Shown piece by piece: positions 25,823-35,462 of a stretch of DNA of 64,000 bases; positions within the stretch are counted from its first letter, which is position 1, and every line of letters begins with the position of its first letter. This DNA comes from Bacteroidaceae bacterium. GTDB taxonomy: Bacteria; Bacteroidota; Bacteroidia; Bacteroidales; Bacteroidaceae. The notes beneath the pieces are model-generated. The model saw only the letters and a program-made list of their open reading frames with translations. It did not search any database and was not told the DNA's origin. The translations under genes were made by a program, and so were the position numbers. The DNA lies in assembly GCA_017503065.1 (NCBI GenBank), contig JAFVTT010000034.1, forward strand, positions 17,614-81,613, read 5' to 3'.

Positions 25823-26839
25823 TTACCCCTGGAACTTGGGGTCGTTCTGTATGAGCCATTCGGCTATCTGTACGGCGTTGAGGGCGGCACCCTTCTTTAT
25901 CTGGTCGCTCACCAGCCAGAAGGTGAGGCCGTTGGGGTTGCTGATGTCCTTGCGGATACGGCCCACGTAGACATCGTCGCATCCCTCCAGGAAGAGGGGC
26001 ATGGGGTATTCCTTCTTCTCGGGCTCGTCCTGAAGGCGCAGGCCGTTGCCGTTGCGTACAGCCTCCTTGAACTCCTCCACGCTTACGGGACGCTCTGTCT
26101 CTGCCCAGATGGCCTCAGAGTGGCAACGCAGAGAGGGCACGCGAACGCACATTGCAGAGCAGTCGGCATCGGTGTGCATGATCTTCTTTGTCTCGTGGAA
26201 CATCTTCATCTCCTCCTTGGTGTAGCCGTTGTCGGTGAACACGTCAATCTGGGGGATTACGTTGAAGGCCAACTGGTATGCGAACTTCTCTACGGTGGGT
26301 TTCTCGCCGGCCAGCACCTGGCGGTACTGCTCGAACAGTTCTGCCATGGCGGCGGCGCCGGCACCGCTGGCAGCCTGATAACTGGCCACGTGGATGCGGC
26401 GGATGTGGCTGATGTTCTCCAGAGCCTGCAGGGCCACTACCATCATGATGGTGGTGCAGTTGGGGTTGGCTATGATGCCGCGGGGGCGGTCCAGTGCGTC
26501 CTTGGCATTGCACTCGGGCACTACCAGGGGCACGTCCTCGTCCATGCGGAATGCGCTGGAGTTGTCTATCATCACGGCACCATGCTTGGTGATGGTCTCG
26601 GCAAACTCCTTGCTCGTGCCGCCACCGGCGCTGGTGAAGGCAATGTCCACGCCCTTGAAGTCATCGTTGTGCTGGAGGAGTTTCACTTCTATCTCCTTGC
26701 CACGGAAGGTGTATTTGGTTCCGGCGCTGCGCTGGCTGCCGAAAAGCAACAGTTCGTCAATGGGGAAGTTGCGTTCATCCAGAACGCGCAGGAATTCCTG
26801 ACCTACGGCACCGCTGGCGCCTACAATCGCTACTCTCAT
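25823..26839 (-). CDS. asd: Aspartate-semialdehyde dehydrogenase
   Basis: 338 aa. The NADP-binding [14 protein letters not shown], the catalytic-Cys region [17 protein letters not shown], and the C-terminal [15 protein letters not shown] substrate loop are complete. It reduces aspartyl phosphate for lysine/diaminopimelate, threonine and methionine synthesis. It is transcribed alone from a TAATTTTG promoter, divergent from the antiporter gene. Confidence 0.96.
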   Translation of the reverse strand: MRVAIVGASGAVGQEFLRVLDERNFPIDELLLFGSQRSAGTKYTFRGKEIEVKLLQHNDDFKGVDIAFTSAGGGTSKEFAETITKHGAVMIDNSSAFRMDEDVPLVVPECNAKDALDRPRGIIANPNCTTIMMVVALQALENISHIRRIHVASYQAASGAGAAAMAELFEQYRQVLAGEKPTVEKFAYQLAFNVIPQIDVFTDNGYTKEEMKMFHETKKIMHTDADCSAMCVRVPSLRCHSEAIWAETERPVSVEEFKEAVRNGNGLRLQDEPEKKEYPMPLFLEGCDDVYVGRIRKDISNPNGLTFWLVSDQIKKGAALNAVQIAEWLIQNDPKFQG

Positions 26840-26885
26840 CGTTTATCTTTTTTTGTTTTGATTACTCTGTTTGACAATTTGCGTG

Positions 26886-26893
26886 CAAAATTA
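26886..26893 (-). promoter_or_regulatory. -7 promoter element of asd
   Basis: TAATTTTG on the minus strand, 46 bp upstream of the asd ATG. No clear -33 element. Confidence 0.45.
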
Positions 26894-26947
26894 CGGAAAA
26901 TATTATAAATAAGGTGTACTCTTGCCTATAAATAGCACAAAAAACAT

Positions 26948-26955
26948 TACCTTTG
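26948..26955 (+). promoter_or_regulatory. -7 promoter element of the antiporter gene
   Basis: TACCTTTG ends one base before an ATG at 26957. Transcription would start at about 26959-26962, so that ATG is unlikely to be used and the ATG at 26978, preceded by AGGAC, fits better. Confidence 0.55.
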
Positions 26956-26977
26956 CATGAAATTATACACACAGGAC

Positions 26978-29005
26978 ATGCTTCAGATACTGACATCCAT
27001 ACACATGCCGATGGCATTGGTCACAGACCCCACGTGGGTGTTCTTCGTGGTACTGATGATTATCCTGTTTTCTCCTATCCTGCTCCGCCGCCTCCGCACG
27101 CCCCACATCATAGGCTTGATATTGGCCGGTGTGATGATAGGCCAGCATGGCTTCAACATCATAGAGAGGGACAGGAGTTTTGAAATCTTCGGTCAGGTGG
27201 GAATATACTTCATCATGTTCCTGGCCGCACTGGAGATGAACATGGGCAGTGTGCACCAGTATGGGCGCAAGGGCTTCCTGTTCGGCATGATAACCTACTG
27301 CGTGCCGTTTGCCCTCGGTTTCCTGGCCGCGCACTATCTGCTTGGCTTCGGTGCCATCACGTCGGTCCTGCTCAGTTGTATCCTTGCCTCGCATACGCTG
27401 ATAACGTATCCCATAGTGAGCCGTTTCGGTTTGTCGCGGCATCCTGTGGTGACCGTTTCCGTGGTGGCCACGGCGGTGGCCCTGTTCGTGGCCCTGCTTG
27501 TGCTGGCCATTGCGGTAGGTTCGTTGCAGGAGACAGACTGGAGGTTCTGGGCGTTCTTTACGGTGAAGTGCCTGGCATACGGGGCGTTCATCATATATGC
27601 CTATCCCAGGATAGGGCGCTGGTTCCTGCGCAGGTACGACGAACCGATAATGCAGTTCATCTTCATCCTTTCATTGGTTTTCCTGAGTGCCGCCCTGGCG
27701 GAACTGGCAGGATTGGAGGGATTGTTGGGAGCGTTCCTCGCAGGTCTGTCGGTAAACAGGCTCATCCCCCGTACCTCGCCCCTCATGTCGTACATCCAGT
27801 TTGTGGGCAATGCCCTGTTCATCCCCTATTTCCTGATAGGCGTGGGCATGCTCATCGACCTTAGGGTACTATTCGGCGACATGGATACAATATGGATTGT
27901 GGTGGTGATGGTACTGGTGGGCACGTTCTCCAAATGGCTGGCTTCCTATGTCATGAGCCGCTTCTCCAAGGACCTGAAGGGAGGTTCCCTGCTGATGTTC
28001 GGCCTTACCAACGCGCATGCCGCAGGTGCTTTGGCCATAGTGATGATAGGCACCGACCCGAAAGTGAACCTGATGGATGCCTCGGTGCTCAACGGCACGG
28101 TGATGCTGATACTCTTCTCTTGCATAATAAGCAGTTTTGCCACCAGCGAGGGAGCACGGCGCCTGGCCCTTGTGGACACGGACACCGAGGAGAACCAGGG
28201 TGCATGGCACGGCAAGTGCCTGGTTACGTACAGCCAGCCGGACAGTGTGGGACTTCTGACCCAGTTGGCACTGATAATACGAAATTCCCGTATCCCCGAC
28301 AGTCTGATGGGCCTTACCGTCACTCTCAACGACTACGACGGGGAGGCACAAGGCTACCGCGAGGCCCAGCGCATGCTGGAGGAGGCCACCTCGGTGGCAT
28401 CGGCTGCGGAGGTTGACCTGAAGACCCTCTCGCGCCTGAGCACCAACATAGCGGGCGGTATCCTGCACACCATACGCGAATACGATTGCGGTGAGGTGAT
28501 GGTATGCCTTACCGACCGCACCACGGGCATGCCCAAGTCCAGCCTCGGACCGGTCATAGACCATGTGCTGGAGGGAACAAACCGCGAGGTCATGGCCGTG
28601 CGCCTTATTGTCCCGCCAGGCACCTTGCACAAGGTAATCGTTGCCGTTCCGCAGAAGGCAGAGTACGAGGCAGGCTTCTACAAGTGGCTGGAGCACGTCT
28701 GCCGTATGGGAGAGCAACTGGATTGCCAGTTGGAGTTCCATGCCCACCCCGACACCATGCCCAACATAAAGAGTTACATGTGGCGCTACCATGTGTCCCT
28801 GCGTGCCGAGTACATTGAGATGGCCCTGTGGACAAAGATCATCTCCCTGGCACAAAGGGCCGGTTCCGACGAGATGGTGGTATTCGTCAGCGCACGACCC
28901 GGTTTCATCTCCTATAAGGGTTCGTTCGCAGGCCTGCCCCTGATGATACACAGATATTTCAGTCATACCAGCGTAATGCTGCTATACCCCGACCAGTGGT
29001 CATGA
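26978..29005 (+). CDS. Cation:proton antiporter (CPA2/KefB-like) with cytoplasmic C-terminal domain
   Basis: 675 aa from the ATG at 26978, or 682 aa from 26957. The N-terminal ~400 residues form a Na+/H+ exchanger domain with about 12 helices. Landmarks include [20 protein letters not shown], the AALEMNM segment, [10 protein letters not shown] and [20 protein letters not shown]. The C-terminal ~250 residues are soluble and resemble tandem universal-stress-type domains. It exchanges Na+ or K+ for H+ across the inner membrane (ion not determined). Its stop overlaps the lolD start by ATGA, which suggests coupled translation although the functions seem unrelated. Confidence 0.87.
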   Translation: MLQILTSIHMPMALVTDPTWVFFVVLMIILFSPILLRRLRTPHIIGLILAGVMIGQHGFNIIERDRSFEIFGQVGIYFIMFLAALEMNMGSVHQYGRKGFLFGMITYCVPFALGFLAAHYLLGFGAITSVLLSCILASHTLITYPIVSRFGLSRHPVVTVSVVATAVALFVALLVLAIAVGSLQETDWRFWAFFTVKCLAYGAFIIYAYPRIGRWFLRRYDEPIMQFIFILSLVFLSAALAELAGLEGLLGAFLAGLSVNRLIPRTSPLMSYIQFVGNALFIPYFLIGVGMLIDLRVLFGDMDTIWIVVVMVLVGTFSKWLASYVMSRFSKDLKGGSLLMFGLTNAHAAGALAIVMIGTDPKVNLMDASVLNGTVMLILFSCIISSFATSEGARRLALVDTDTEENQGAWHGKCLVTYSQPDSVGLLTQLALIIRNSRIPDSLMGLTVTLNDYDGEAQGYREAQRMLEEATSVASAAEVDLKTLSRLSTNIAGGILHTIREYDCGEVMVCLTDRTTGMPKSSLGPVIDHVLEGTNREVMAVRLIVPPGTLHKVIVAVPQKAEYEAGFYKWLEHVCRMGEQLDCQLEFHAHPDTMPNIKSYMWRYHVSLRAEYIEMALWTKIISLAQRAGSDEMVVFVSARPGFISYKGSFAGLPLMIHRYFSHTSVMLLYPDQWS

Positions 29006-29655
29006 TAAAGATAGAAGACATAAGGAAGAGTTTCGGCAACCTGCAGGTGCTGAAGGGCATCAGCCTGGAAATTGGCAAGGGCGAGGTGGTGAGCATCGTG
29101 GGTTCCAGCGGTGCAGGCAAGACCACCCTGTTGCAGATCGTAGGCACACTGGACAAGGCCGACTCGGGACGTGTCGTCATTGCCGGCGAGGACGTGACGA
29201 ACCTTTCCTCCGACCGCATGGCGCGTTTCCGCAACAAACACATAGGTTTCGTGTTCCAGTTCCACCAACTCCTGCCCGAATTCACGGCGCTGGAGAACGT
29301 GATGATGCCTGCCTTCATAGCAGGAACCTCGCACAAGGAGGCCAAGAAGCGTGCCATGGAACTGCTCGACTTCATGGGGCTCTCCGAGCGTGCTGCACAC
29401 AAGCCCAACGAACTCTCCGGCGGCGAGAAGCAGCGTGTGGCGGTAGCACGTGCCCTGATGAACAACCCCGAACTGGTGCTTGCCGACGAACCTTCGGGCA
29501 GTCTTGATACCAAGAACAAGGAGGAACTGCACCGCCTTTTTTTTGACCTTAGGGATAAGTTCGGACAGACCTTCGTCATCGTCACCCACGACGAAACCTT
29601 GGCATCGCTCACCGACCGCACCATCAGGATGAAGGACGGGGTGATAGTGGACTGA
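29002..29655 (+). CDS. lolD: LolD-like lipoprotein-release ABC ATPase
   Basis: 217 aa from the ATG overlapping the antiporter stop. Walker [11 protein letters not shown]-loop [16 protein letters not shown], signature LSGGEKQR, Walker B LVLADEP and switch His VTHDE are complete. The [21 protein letters not shown] pattern is typical of LolD, which powers release of lipoproteins from the inner membrane. The LolC/E permease is not in the window. Confidence 0.88.
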   Translation: MIKIEDIRKSFGNLQVLKGISLEIGKGEVVSIVGSSGAGKTTLLQIVGTLDKADSGRVVIAGEDVTNLSSDRMARFRNKHIGFVFQFHQLLPEFTALENVMMPAFIAGTSHKEAKKRAMELLDFMGLSERAAHKPNELSGGEKQRVAVARALMNNPELVLADEPSGSLDTKNKEELHRLFFDLRDKFGQTFVIVTHDETLASLTDRTIRMKDGVIVD

Positions 29656-29978
29656 CCCTCCCCCTTACCCCAACGGACCCGGCGGACCCCTCCCCAACCC
29701 TCCCCTGTATGGGAGGGAGTAGTTACAACCAACAATGAATATTAACCTTTAACAAAATCCTCATTCCCCAGTACTATAAACTCCCTCCCATATAGGGGAG
29801 GGTACGGGGAGGGGTCCACATCAAGCAGTAGGGACACGGCATGCCGTGTCCGAAAGATAACAACGTATAACACAGGCGGACACGGCATGCCGTGTCCCTA
29901 CAATATCAAAATCCTCATTCCCCAGTACCATATACTCCCCTCCCTTGGGAGGGGTAAGGGGGTGGGTCCGATAAACAT
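29656..29978. repeat. Repeat-filled intergenic region between lolD and cvfB
   Basis: There is no gene. A block beginning AAAATCCTCATTCCCCAGTA occurs at 29754 and again at 29908, each time followed by ACTCCC-type G/C-rich inverted repeats (CTCCC...GGGAG). Between the two copies lie two 20-bp palindromes. The second copy forms most of the cvfB leader. Confidence 0.8.
29828..29901. repeat. Inverted pair of 20-bp REP-like palindromes
   Basis: GGACACGGCATGCCGTGTCC at 29832-29851 and again at 29878-29897. The outer bases GTAG...G and CGG...CTAC show that the two copies face opposite ways, as in a BIME-type pair. A third copy is at 47481-47500. Confidence 0.85.
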
Positions 29979-30815
29979 ATGAACATAAAATTAGGACAAA
30001 TAAACACCCTTAGGGTGGTAAAGCAGGTTCCCTTCGGATACTATCTGGATGGCGGACGCATACATGGCGAGATACTACTGCCACAGAACGAGTTGGAGGG
30101 TGATGTGGCCATAGGCCAGGAAGTGGAGGTATTCCTGTATCTCGACCAGGAAGAGCGCCTCATTGCCACCATGCGCAAACCTCTGGCACAGGTGGGCGAC
30201 TTTGCCTTCCTGGAGGTGGCATGGGTCAACAACTTCGGTGCTTTCTTGGGCTGGGGCCTCATGAAGGACCTCTTCGTCCCCTTCCGCGAGCAGAAGATGA
30301 AGATGGTGAAGGGTCAGAGTTACATCGTGCACATTCATCTGGACGAGGACAGCAACCGCATAATGGCCAGCGCCAAGGTGGAACGCTATCTGGACCACGG
30401 CATTGCTCCCTACCGCCGTGGCGACGAGGTGGACATCCTCGTGTGGCAGAAGACCGACCTCGGTTTCAAGGTAATCATAGACAACCGTTGGGGCGGACTC
30501 CTCTACGACTCGCAGGTGTTCCGCGACTTGCGCACAGGCATGCGCACGCGTGCATATATAAATAAGGTGCGCGAGGACGGCAAGATAGACGTCACCCTCA
30601 CCCGTCAGGGTCAGGAAGGTGTGGCCGACTTCAGCGACATCCTGCTGGCATACCTTCAGGACAACGGCGGCCATTGTCCTTTGGGCGACAAGAGTCCTGC
30701 CGAGGACATTGCCCAGACATTCAACGTCAGCAAGAAGGTCTACAAGAAAGCCGTAGGCGACCTCTACAAGCGCCGCCTCATCACCATCACAGACGAAGGA
30801 ATACGTTTGACATAA
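29979..30815 (+). CDS. cvfB: CvfB-like S1 RNA-binding protein
   Basis: 278 aa. Tandem S1-like domains are seen: LGQINTLRVVKQVPFGYYLD..., DFAFLEVAWVNNFGAFLGWG and a third near DEVDILVWQKTDLGFKVIIDN. A C-terminal winged-helix segment follows (DIAQTFNVSKKVYKKAVGDLYKRRLI). This is the CvfB architecture; family members bind RNA and affect virulence or stress genes in Firmicutes. The leader is occupied by repeats and has no obvious ribosome-binding site. A 17-bp stem hairpin follows the stop. Confidence 0.88.
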   Translation: MNIKLGQINTLRVVKQVPFGYYLDGGRIHGEILLPQNELEGDVAIGQEVEVFLYLDQEERLIATMRKPLAQVGDFAFLEVAWVNNFGAFLGWGLMKDLFVPFREQKMKMVKGQSYIVHIHLDEDSNRIMASAKVERYLDHGIAPYRRGDEVDILVWQKTDLGFKVIIDNRWGGLLYDSQVFRDLRTGMRTRAYINKVREDGKIDVTLTRQGQEGVADFSDILLAYLQDNGGHCPLGDKSPAEDIAQTFNVSKKVYKKAVGDLYKRRLITITDEGIRLT

Positions 30816-30835
30816 TAATTACTGCCAAGCATTTA

Positions 30836-30882
30836 ACCCAAATCGGTCATTAGCGCAGAACAGTTTAATGACCGATTTGGGT
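30836..30882. repeat. 17-bp perfect inverted repeat after cvfB, also repeated at 34668
   Basis: ACCCAAATCGGTCATTA (30836-30852) and its exact reverse complement (30866-30882) enclose 13 nt. It could terminate cvfB, although no T-run follows. The left arm recurs at 34668-34684. Confidence 0.8.
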
Positions 30883-30892
30883 CTAATAGTAG

Positions 30893-31177
30893 GGACGCTG
30901 CGTGCAGCGTCCGCTTTGTTTTTCCCATTGTTGAACGACCGCATCACGCTGCATCCCTGTCATTTAACCAGCATTTTTTCGTTGTTTTCCTAAATACTGT
31001 GTCTAAAGTGCCCCAAAAATCATCGTTTTAGACCACCTATCGTGTAATACTGTGTCTAAAGTGATGAAAAATCCGTCGTTTTAGACCACTTATCGTGAGA
31101 TACCATGTCTAAAGTGATGAAAAGTCTGCTTTCGCTCACCGTTCATCGCTGCTTTTCGGACGCTACACGCAGCGTCC
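30893..31177. repeat. Two GGACGCTGC-type palindromes in opposite orientation
   Basis: GGACGCTGCGTGCAGCGTCC at 30893-30912 (9-bp arms) and a decayed copy GGACGCTACACGCAGCGTCC at 31158-31177. The outer bases TAGGGAC / GTCCCT mark opposite orientation. They look like a variant of the GGACACGG family. Confidence 0.75.
30993..31130. repeat. 53-bp tandem repeat, about 2.5 units
   Basis: AATACTGTGTCTAAAGTG starts at 30993 and 31046 and a variant (GATACCATGTCTAAAGTG) at 31099. Each complete unit contains GTCTAAA and TTTTAGAC as an inverted pair about 20 nt apart. Only 2-3 units and no variable spacers, so it is not a CRISPR array. Confidence 0.8.
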
Positions 31178-31810
31178 CTTTCATTGACTGGTGTTTCGCT
31201 TCAACGAACAAAGTGGATGATGATGCCAAGCATTATGCATGGATGTCGTGAGGATGATTTTTACCGCTATTGGGCACTCATTTTGTCGCTATTAGCCGTT
31301 CATCTAACCGCTATTAGCTCTTCGGCGAGGCACTATTGGCGTATGTAAAAAGGCTATCATACGTAGACATGCGGGACCACAGTCGGCAGATTCTTGTTGG
31401 TGGTAGTGAGGGAAAACGTTTGGATATGTGCATAATTGGATAAATTGTTATATATCGTTCTTATTCAAAACTTCTGAGTATTCTTAATCCATTGATACGC
31501 TTTCTGAAGTATAAATCGCAGTGTCATGTTCCATATCTTAGACTGTAAGTGTGCATTCATAGATACAGAATTGAGATTAATTTGTAATTAAAACTTCAAA
31601 GATTTATCGGTTTACAATTAGTTAATTCTTCATGATTTATTGGGTAACGGTGTAACCATTTAGCTATCGGCATAGAATGAACAATAGACATATCATCAAA
31701 GATTTTAAATATTGAATATAGTTTGCTGCTATTCAATTTGAATATGGTGTAGTAAAAACTTTGCACCTAATAGGTAGTTGGATGCCTTATGCTTTATTTT
31801 TTATTGAGTA
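31178..31810. other. AT-rich gene-less stretch
   Basis: No gene is seen on either strand. The sequence becomes increasingly AT-rich toward 31700 and contains no recognisable promoter, tRNA or transposase remnant. It ends at the stop of the outer-membrane protein gene. Confidence 0.5.
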
Positions 31811-34534
31811 TTATTTCTTTTTGTTCAAGTTACACTTGTAAGACAATCTTAAAAGAAAATAGGATGGCAGACTGAAACTTTGCAGTTCAGTACTTCCATA
31901 TTCGTTAAGACTATATTTTACTGATGTATAACTACGAAACAAATCAACGGCAGTAAGTCTGACAAGCATTTTATCACCACGTAAAAAATGACGACCTATG
32001 GTTATGTTGCATACACAATTATTACTATTGAAATCGGGGGTGCTATATCCTCTATGATGAATCATTCCTAAAGAAGCCATGAACGATATTTTAGCCGGTA
32101 ATTTTAAAGTAGCATCGACTCCATATGAGTAGTTCATAATGTTGTCTTGCTCCATACTTTTATTAGTTAACGCGGAGCGTTGCCATTGGATATCACCCTT
32201 AACATCAACTCTATTATTTCCTTTTTCATAAGTAAAAATCAAGGTCTCTTTAATGTCAAGCATACGAAGTGATTTTCGCTCTGTACTTTTGAACGTCTCC
32301 GTGGTGACATAGTTTTGGTTTTGAGCATAGCCAACAGATGTTTCAGAGGATATATAATATGGACTTTCATCACCTAATCTCCATGAATTCCTGGAACCTA
32401 TACTCAAATGCCAAACTCCATCAATATTAATTGGTTTGTGCACAAATCGTCCCGTTTTGGTGTTGTAAGAGTATGATTGGGTTATTTTATCTTGATACCA
32501 GTTCCACTTGGCTTTTAGAATGTGTTGTCTTGTTTTGTGGCTATTATCTAAATAGAATATACTATTTGACAATATTTTTTCATTTTTTAGATGTTGGTTT
32601 CCTACGTACCAGTGCAGAGTGTTAGTAGTATTAGCCGTATTAACCAACATAAGCGCATCTGGAAGAATAGATTCATAGTTTATTTTAAAATCTATAGTTC
32701 TTCGTTTTTTGCCATAAGAGAAACTGAGGCTTGGTTCGAAAAGCCAATAATTACGTATTGAACTAGTGTCAGTATGGTCTTTTGAATAGACAAAACATTG
32801 ATTTGCAAATCGTAAAGGTAATGATAACACAAATGAGGTATTTGATTCATCGGTCCACTTCTCATAAGTATACGAAAACGCTGCCTTTGCAAATCTGTTT
32901 GTCTGCTTTAGGTTGTAACTATTCTGCTCATCTCTGGCAAGGAGATTGATGTCAAAACGCGTGTCTTGTTCCAAATGATGTTTTTGATCATATGATAGGC
33001 TCAATTTATATGTACCATTTCTAAAATCTTTTATGGAATATGTCGTTCCCAACTGAAAGTTCAGATTACTGAATGAGGAATTTATATCATAGTTGTTATA
33101 AAAATTTGATTGCATAAAGAGTGTTTGTCTATTCTCTGTTCCTCGGAGTTTATTGTTGTCATAATTGATTAAGGCACTGACGTCAATAACATCACCCCAA
33201 TTTAGTTTATGTGTGGATGCTATGCTATGAGATAAAGATATTTTTCTTGCGTTGGTGGTTGATTGGAAATCTTGGAATGATGCTGGGCTCTTGTATTCTT
33301 GGGATGAAATATTCTTGCTATCGGAATATAGTATGTTTGTCTGCATCAGGAAATAAAATGGGACTTTCAAGGTAAATGTATTACGAGCAGATACATTAAA
33401 AGAAGAGGTGTTGTTTTGGTTGTACGTGGAATCCCTCATTATAGAGTCTGCTGCTAATATTGTCTCTGCATACTGTGTATCCTCATTCTTGGCATCGGCC
33501 CATCCAACGTAAACCTCCGTATCGTTTTTCCATTTATCTGCATCAATACTAACATTGCCCTGCAGTGTCTCTCTGGTGGTGCGACCTATTCTATAAAAAT
33601 CGTTATTTTCATCCCATTGACCATCTCCCCAAGGTTTATATTCTGAATTTAGATTATTGGCATTGCCAATCAACGTTATTCGCGAATGGTCTGTGAATCT
33701 CATTCCAAATAATCTTCCCCAAAAAGCATCCTGCGTACCACCACCAACCTCTACATTGGCGATGTAGCCCTGCTGGTATTGCCTCTTCATGTTTACATCC
33801 ATTACATAGTCTTTCTTTTCATTTTCCAATCCAGCATATACCGTACGCTCAGTATCTCGATAATATACTTTTACGTTCTGTACCATGTAATAAGGCAGAT
33901 TTTCTAACATTACCCTGTTGTTACCTTTAAAGAAATCTTTGCCATTAAGAAGCATGTAATCGATTTTCTTTCCATTGACGAAAATTTCTCCATTATCCTT
34001 TAATTCCACACCAGGCAACTGTTTGATAAGTCCATCCAACATACTGCCATCAGCCACATTGAATGCATCTGCATTAAAAATAACGGTATCACCTCGGTGT
34101 ACAACCTTGATTTTAGTTGCCACCACCTCTAACTGCTCAAGAGTTTTTTCAAAAGCACGTGACCTACGCTTCATATATATGCATGGTAGGTCTATTTGAG
34201 TGTTTCTAGCAATACGTTTTAGATCATATGTCATATAAGTTGTTTCATAGTCTTTATGCTCGACCTTCAGTATGTATTTATTTTTTCGAGCTGGTACACG
34301 GAACGAAAAGAAAGCATCGTTATTGAATACCATTGCTTCAAAATTGGATATTTCAATACTATCTGATGTCATCAATGTTATCTTGGTGCCATTTTGACCA
34401 ATTTCAGTGAAGCTATCGAGGACTTTGCCTACAAGCAATATACTCCTATCTGTTCCTTTGGTCTGTGCAAATATTTGCACTGTTTGTAGAGTAAGTAAAA
34501 ATAATAATAATAGTTTATTTTGCTTTTTGGTCAT
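31811..34534 (-). CDS. TonB-receptor-like outer-membrane beta-barrel protein
   Basis: 907 aa. A signal peptide (1-23, ends IFAQ) is followed by a carboxypeptidase-regulatory-like beta domain (about 33-115). A plug-like region with HRGDTVIFNADAFNVADGSM, IKQLPGVELKDNGEIFVNGK and LLNGKDFFKGN comes next, then a long barrel rich in alternating aromatic strands ending SYKCNLNKKK. This is the OMP_b-brl_3 type of Bacteroidota. No TonB box is evident. The gene is markedly AT-rich and lies between copies of a 17-bp repeat. The adjacent ABC/two-component genes on the same strand may or may not be functionally linked. Confidence 0.8.
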   Translation of the reverse strand: MTKKQNKLLLLFLLTLQTVQIFAQTKGTDRSILLVGKVLDSFTEIGQNGTKITLMTSDSIEISNFEAMVFNNDAFFSFRVPARKNKYILKVEHKDYETTYMTYDLKRIARNTQIDLPCIYMKRRSRAFEKTLEQLEVVATKIKVVHRGDTVIFNADAFNVADGSMLDGLIKQLPGVELKDNGEIFVNGKKIDYMLLNGKDFFKGNNRVMLENLPYYMVQNVKVYYRDTERTVYAGLENEKKDYVMDVNMKRQYQQGYIANVEVGGGTQDAFWGRLFGMRFTDHSRITLIGNANNLNSEYKPWGDGQWDENNDFYRIGRTTRETLQGNVSIDADKWKNDTEVYVGWADAKNEDTQYAETILAADSIMRDSTYNQNNTSSFNVSARNTFTLKVPFYFLMQTNILYSDSKNISSQEYKSPASFQDFQSTTNARKISLSHSIASTHKLNWGDVIDVSALINYDNNKLRGTENRQTLFMQSNFYNNYDINSSFSNLNFQLGTTYSIKDFRNGTYKLSLSYDQKHHLEQDTRFDINLLARDEQNSYNLKQTNRFAKAAFSYTYEKWTDESNTSFVLSLPLRFANQCFVYSKDHTDTSSIRNYWLFEPSLSFSYGKKRRTIDFKINYESILPDALMLVNTANTTNTLHWYVGNQHLKNEKILSNSIFYLDNSHKTRQHILKAKWNWYQDKITQSYSYNTKTGRFVHKPINIDGVWHLSIGSRNSWRLGDESPYYISSETSVGYAQNQNYVTTETFKSTERKSLRMLDIKETLIFTYEKGNNRVDVKGDIQWQRSALTNKSMEQDNIMNYSYGVDATLKLPAKISFMASLGMIHHRGYSTPDFNSNNCVCNITIGRHFLRGDKMLVRLTAVDLFRSYTSVKYSLNEYGSTELQSFSLPSYFLLRLSYKCNLNKKK

Positions 34535-34667
34535 ATTTAAATATCATAGTTCATAGTCGTAAATAGGCATCCAAATATCGTCATTTTGCGGTAATGCTCC
34601 GTATTTAACTTTTATTCGTAGTAATAGAAAGTCGAAATCGTATATCTCCAGTCTCGACTCTAAATTA

Positions 34668-34684
34668 AACCCAAATCGGTCATT
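34668..34684. repeat. Third copy of the 17-bp repeat, right border of the AT-rich segment
   Basis: AACCCAAATCGGTCATT is identical to 30835-30851. Together with that copy it brackets the outer-membrane protein gene. Confidence 0.75.
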
Positions 34685-34728
34685 GGACCACTTTAATTAA
34701 ATACTACAATAAAAATAGTATAACACAA

Positions 34729-35394
34729 TTATTCGTCCACCACGCAACCGTCGAAGAGGTTGACTATGCGGTCGGAATAGGCGGCATCTCGTGCCGAGTG
34801 TGTCACCATCACTATTGTTGTACCTTCGCGATGCAATTCGCGCAACAGCCCCATCACCTCCAGACCATTCTTCGAGTCAAGGTTTCCCGTAGGCTCGTCG
34901 GCCAGGATTACCTTGGGTTGCATCACCACGGCACGTGCTATGGCAGTACGTTGTTGCTGACCACCCGACAGCTGAGAGGGGAAGTGCTTGGCACGATGCT
35001 CAATGGCCATACGTTTCAGGGCATCGGTGATGCGACGCTTGCGCTCGTCGGCAGGAACTTTCATGTACAATAGAGGCAGTTCGATGTTTTCCTCTACGGT
35101 AAGTTCGTCAATCAGATTAAAGCTCTGGAAGATGAAGCCCAGTGTGCCACGTCTAATCACATTGCGCTCCTTTTCGGTCAGTGCGCACATATCTCTGCCA
35201 TCAAGGAAATACTGACCATCGGTGGGTCTGTCCAGCAAGCCAAGAATATTCAGCAGCGTAGACTTGCCACAACCCGAAGGTCCCATTATGGCTACAAACT
35301 CGCCCTGCTTTACCTCAAGGGAAACGTTAATCAATGCATGCGTCTCAACCTCCTCCGTGCGAAACACTTTTGATATACTATCAGTCTTAATCAT
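34729..35394 (-). CDS. MacB-type ABC transporter ATP-binding protein
   Basis: 221 aa. Walker [11 protein letters not shown]-loop [22 protein letters not shown], signature LSGGQQQR, Walker B VILADEP and switch His MVTHS are complete. The FNLIxxLTVxENIELPL wording places it in the MacB/LolD-like group that drives mechanotransmission transporters. It is 68 bp downstream of its permease gene and under the same sigma-54 promoter (inference). Confidence 0.9.
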   Translation of the reverse strand: MIKTDSISKVFRTEEVETHALINVSLEVKQGEFVAIMGPSGCGKSTLLNILGLLDRPTDGQYFLDGRDMCALTEKERNVIRRGTLGFIFQSFNLIDELTVEENIELPLLYMKVPADERKRRITDALKRMAIEHRAKHFPSQLSGGQQQRTAIARAVVMQPKVILADEPTGNLDSKNGLEVMGLLRELHREGTTIVMVTHSARDAAYSDRIVNLFDGCVVDE

Positions 35395-35462
35395 AATATT
35401 ATCTCGTTAAATTTTCTAATCCATTATCTATACTCGTTCCTCTGCACTCTGTACTCTTTCCT

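Noticed and set aside
30993..31130. CRISPR array from the 53-bp repeats
   Set aside because: The repeats are contiguous and too few, with no spacers.
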